A stretch of DNA of 64,000 nt from DASQPA01 sp035644215 (GTDB lineage Bacteria; Acidobacteriota; Thermoanaerobaculia; Multivoradales; UBA5704), in the NCBI GenBank assembly GCA_035644215.1, contig DASQPA010000125.1, forward strand, positions 1 to 64,000, given 5' to 3'. Shown here in pieces: positions 62,727 through 64,000 of the stretch. The translations under genes and the position numbers were made by a program. The notes under the pieces were generated by a model. That model saw only the letters and a list, made by a program, of their open reading frames with translations, was not told the origin of the DNA and did no database searches. The first letter of the stretch is position 1; each line of letters starts with the position of its first letter.

Positions 62727-64000
62727 ATGGACCCTCTTCCCCAGCCCATTCCGACTCCGGACACCCTCGGGACGGCCGTTCCCGCCCTCCTGCCACACCT
62801 CAAGGGCTGGGCCAAGATCCTCTCCGCCTACTTCTCGACACAGAGTCTCACCCAGCTCGCCGGGATCGGCGCCGGCCTCCTGTTCATCAACTTCATGCCG
62901 GTGCGGGAGTTCGCGCTCTATACCCTGGCCTTCTCGGTCATCACCTTCTTCACCTTCCTCTCGGATCTGGGCAGCACCAGCTCGCTCCTCCACTTCTTCC
63001 GCCGCTCGGCGACCGAGGATGGCGACTTCGCGAGCTACTTCGCGGCGGTCCTCTCCCTGCGGCGGGCGGTCTTCCTGCTCGGTGCGGCGAGCGTCGCCGT
63101 GATCTTTCCCGTGATTGCCGCCGCCAAGGGGTTCGCGTGGACCGAGTCGCTACCGGCCACCGCCGGCATCGTTCTCTGCGTCTGGTTCCAGATCAACTCG
63201 TCCCTCCGGGTTTTGGCCCTGCGGCTCCACAACCGTTACGGCCAGTCCTACCGGGCGGAGATCGCGGGTGGTCTGTCGCGGCTTCTCCTCGCTCTGGGTA
63301 TCGTCGTCTCCGGCCTGCTCAAGGCCTGGCTCGGGGTGCTCACCTCAGCCTTTGCCGCGGCCTTGACGACCCGGTTGGCGCGCGACCCGAAAGCGCCGCC
63401 AGGGCCTGGGGTCCATCCCCGTTTCGACCTCCGGCCCTACCGACAGAGGGTCGTGCGCTACCTCCTGCCGACCCTGCCGAGCGCCCTCTACTTCTCGATC
63501 CAGGGTCCGCTCGTCATCTGGCTCTCCGCCACCTTCGGCTCGACCCGGACCATCGCGGAAGTCGGCGCGCTCGGCCGTCTGAGCCTGGTCGTCGGCATGT
63601 TTTCGAGCCTGACTGGCGTGGTGTTCCTCCCCCGCCTTGCCCGCATCACCGACGACCGCCGGTACCGCGCACGCTACCTCCAGTGCTTCGCCTTCCTGGT
63701 GCTCATCGTCGCCGCTCTGCTCGCCGCCGCGGCCCTCCTCCCCGGCGCCTTTCTATTCGTCCTGGGGCCCAAATACCACGGCCTCCACCGCGAGCTCTTC
63801 CTGATCGTCCTTTCCTCCGGGCTCGCCCTGCTCGACGGGTACGCGTTGGGCATCAACACCGCCCGTTCGTGGAACCGGTGGCAGGCGGCGGCCCTGGTCT
63901 CGCTCTTCGCCGTCCAGGCGCTCGCCATCGCCTTCCTCCCGCTGTCGACGACCTGGAACGTCCTCCTCTTCAACGTCTTCACCGCTGCGGTCGGCCTGCT
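62727..64000 (+). CDS. Polysaccharide flippase-like membrane protein, 3' end cut
   Basis: An open frame of at least 424 codons running off the window end. ATG at 62727 is five bases after the previous stop and gives MDPLPQPIPTPDTLGTAVPA. Multiple membrane helices follow, including LTQLAGIGAGLLFINFMPVR, FALYTLAFSVITFFTFLSDL and a later FLFVLGPKYHGLHRELFLIV. The pattern fits Wzx/MATE-type exporters of lipid-linked repeat units. It belongs to the cluster started by the NusG-like gene. Confidence 0.8.
   Translation, partial: MDPLPQPIPTPDTLGTAVPALLPHLKGWAKILSAYFSTQSLTQLAGIGAGLLFINFMPVREFALYTLAFSVITFFTFLSDLGSTSSLLHFFRRSATEDGDFASYFAAVLSLRRAVFLLGAASVAVIFPVIAAAKGFAWTESLPATAGIVLCVWFQINSSLRVLALRLHNRYGQSYRAEIAGGLSRLLLALGIVVSGLLKAWLGVLTSAFAAALTTRLARDPKAPPGPGVHPRFDLRPYRQRVVRYLLPTLPSALYFSIQGPLVIWLSATFGSTRTIAEVGALGRLSLVVGMFSSLTGVVFLPRLARITDDRRYRARYLQCFAFLVLIVAALLAAAALLPGAFLFVLGPKYHGLHRELFLIVLSSGLALLDGYALGINTARSWNRWQAAALVSLFAVQALAIAFLPLSTTWNVLLFNVFTAAVGL

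Overview
The window is a very GC-rich bacterial chromosome segment, coding on both strands but mostly on the plus strand, with frequent GTG/TTG starts and many ATGA-type gene overlaps. The gene set is Gram-negative: TamB/BamA-like envelope assembly, an outer-membrane beta-barrel, an RfaH-like NusG paralogue and LPS-type glycosyltransferases. The acidobacterial-style duplicated permease (ADOP) and the short PheT without a tRNA-binding domain point to Acidobacteriota, perhaps a Thermoanaerobaculia-like lineage. That placement is inference from gene families, not from a marker gene.

Layout. 1-3.6 kb: end of a PaoABC-type molybdenum aldehyde oxidoreductase operon. 3.6-8.5 kb: an ADOP permease, several small unknowns (one looks like an internally deleted R2K ATP-grasp gene) and a 21-bp repeat array. 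8.5-17.4 kb: two tRNA-Val genes, then the translation cluster thrS-infC-rpmI-rplT-pheS-pheT with a zapB-like gene, fmdB-type and pyrD genes on the opposite strand, and zapA. 17.4-21.1 kb: a 6S RNA candidate directly after zapA, then rny, a ymdB-type gene and a Kir-like K+ channel. 21.1-25.9 kb: glycan genes (GT2, LAB_N membrane protein, GT39, asparagine-synthase-like). 25.9-27.0 kb: a gene-free stretch with a hairpin element and a second 21-bp array. 27-32.9 kb: amidase, CHASE-PAS histidine kinase, GT31-like enzyme, DUF4143 ATPase. 32.9-41.8 kb: Trm112-like, tlyA, nadK, a TamB-like giant and a BamA/TamA-like POTRA protein, largely one overlapping operon. 41.9-49.5 kb: accessory region with orphan antitoxin-like genes, a third 21-bp array, a transglutaminase-like protein with an eCIS-cargo-like N-terminus, and two tandem LanC-like cyclases. 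49.5-58.9 kb: outer-membrane protein, sigma-54 two-component pair, M14 peptidase. 59.2-64 kb: start of a polysaccharide cluster (NusG/RfaH-like, GT4, second asparagine-synthase-like, flippase cut by the window end).

The least explained signal is a set of three tandem arrays at about 8.0, 26.5 and 43.6 kb. They share no primary sequence, yet all have a 21-bp period and near-palindromic units. A dispersed intergenic hairpin element (near 25.95, 51.6 and 58.9 kb) and the transglutaminase-like candidate effector are the next most unusual items.
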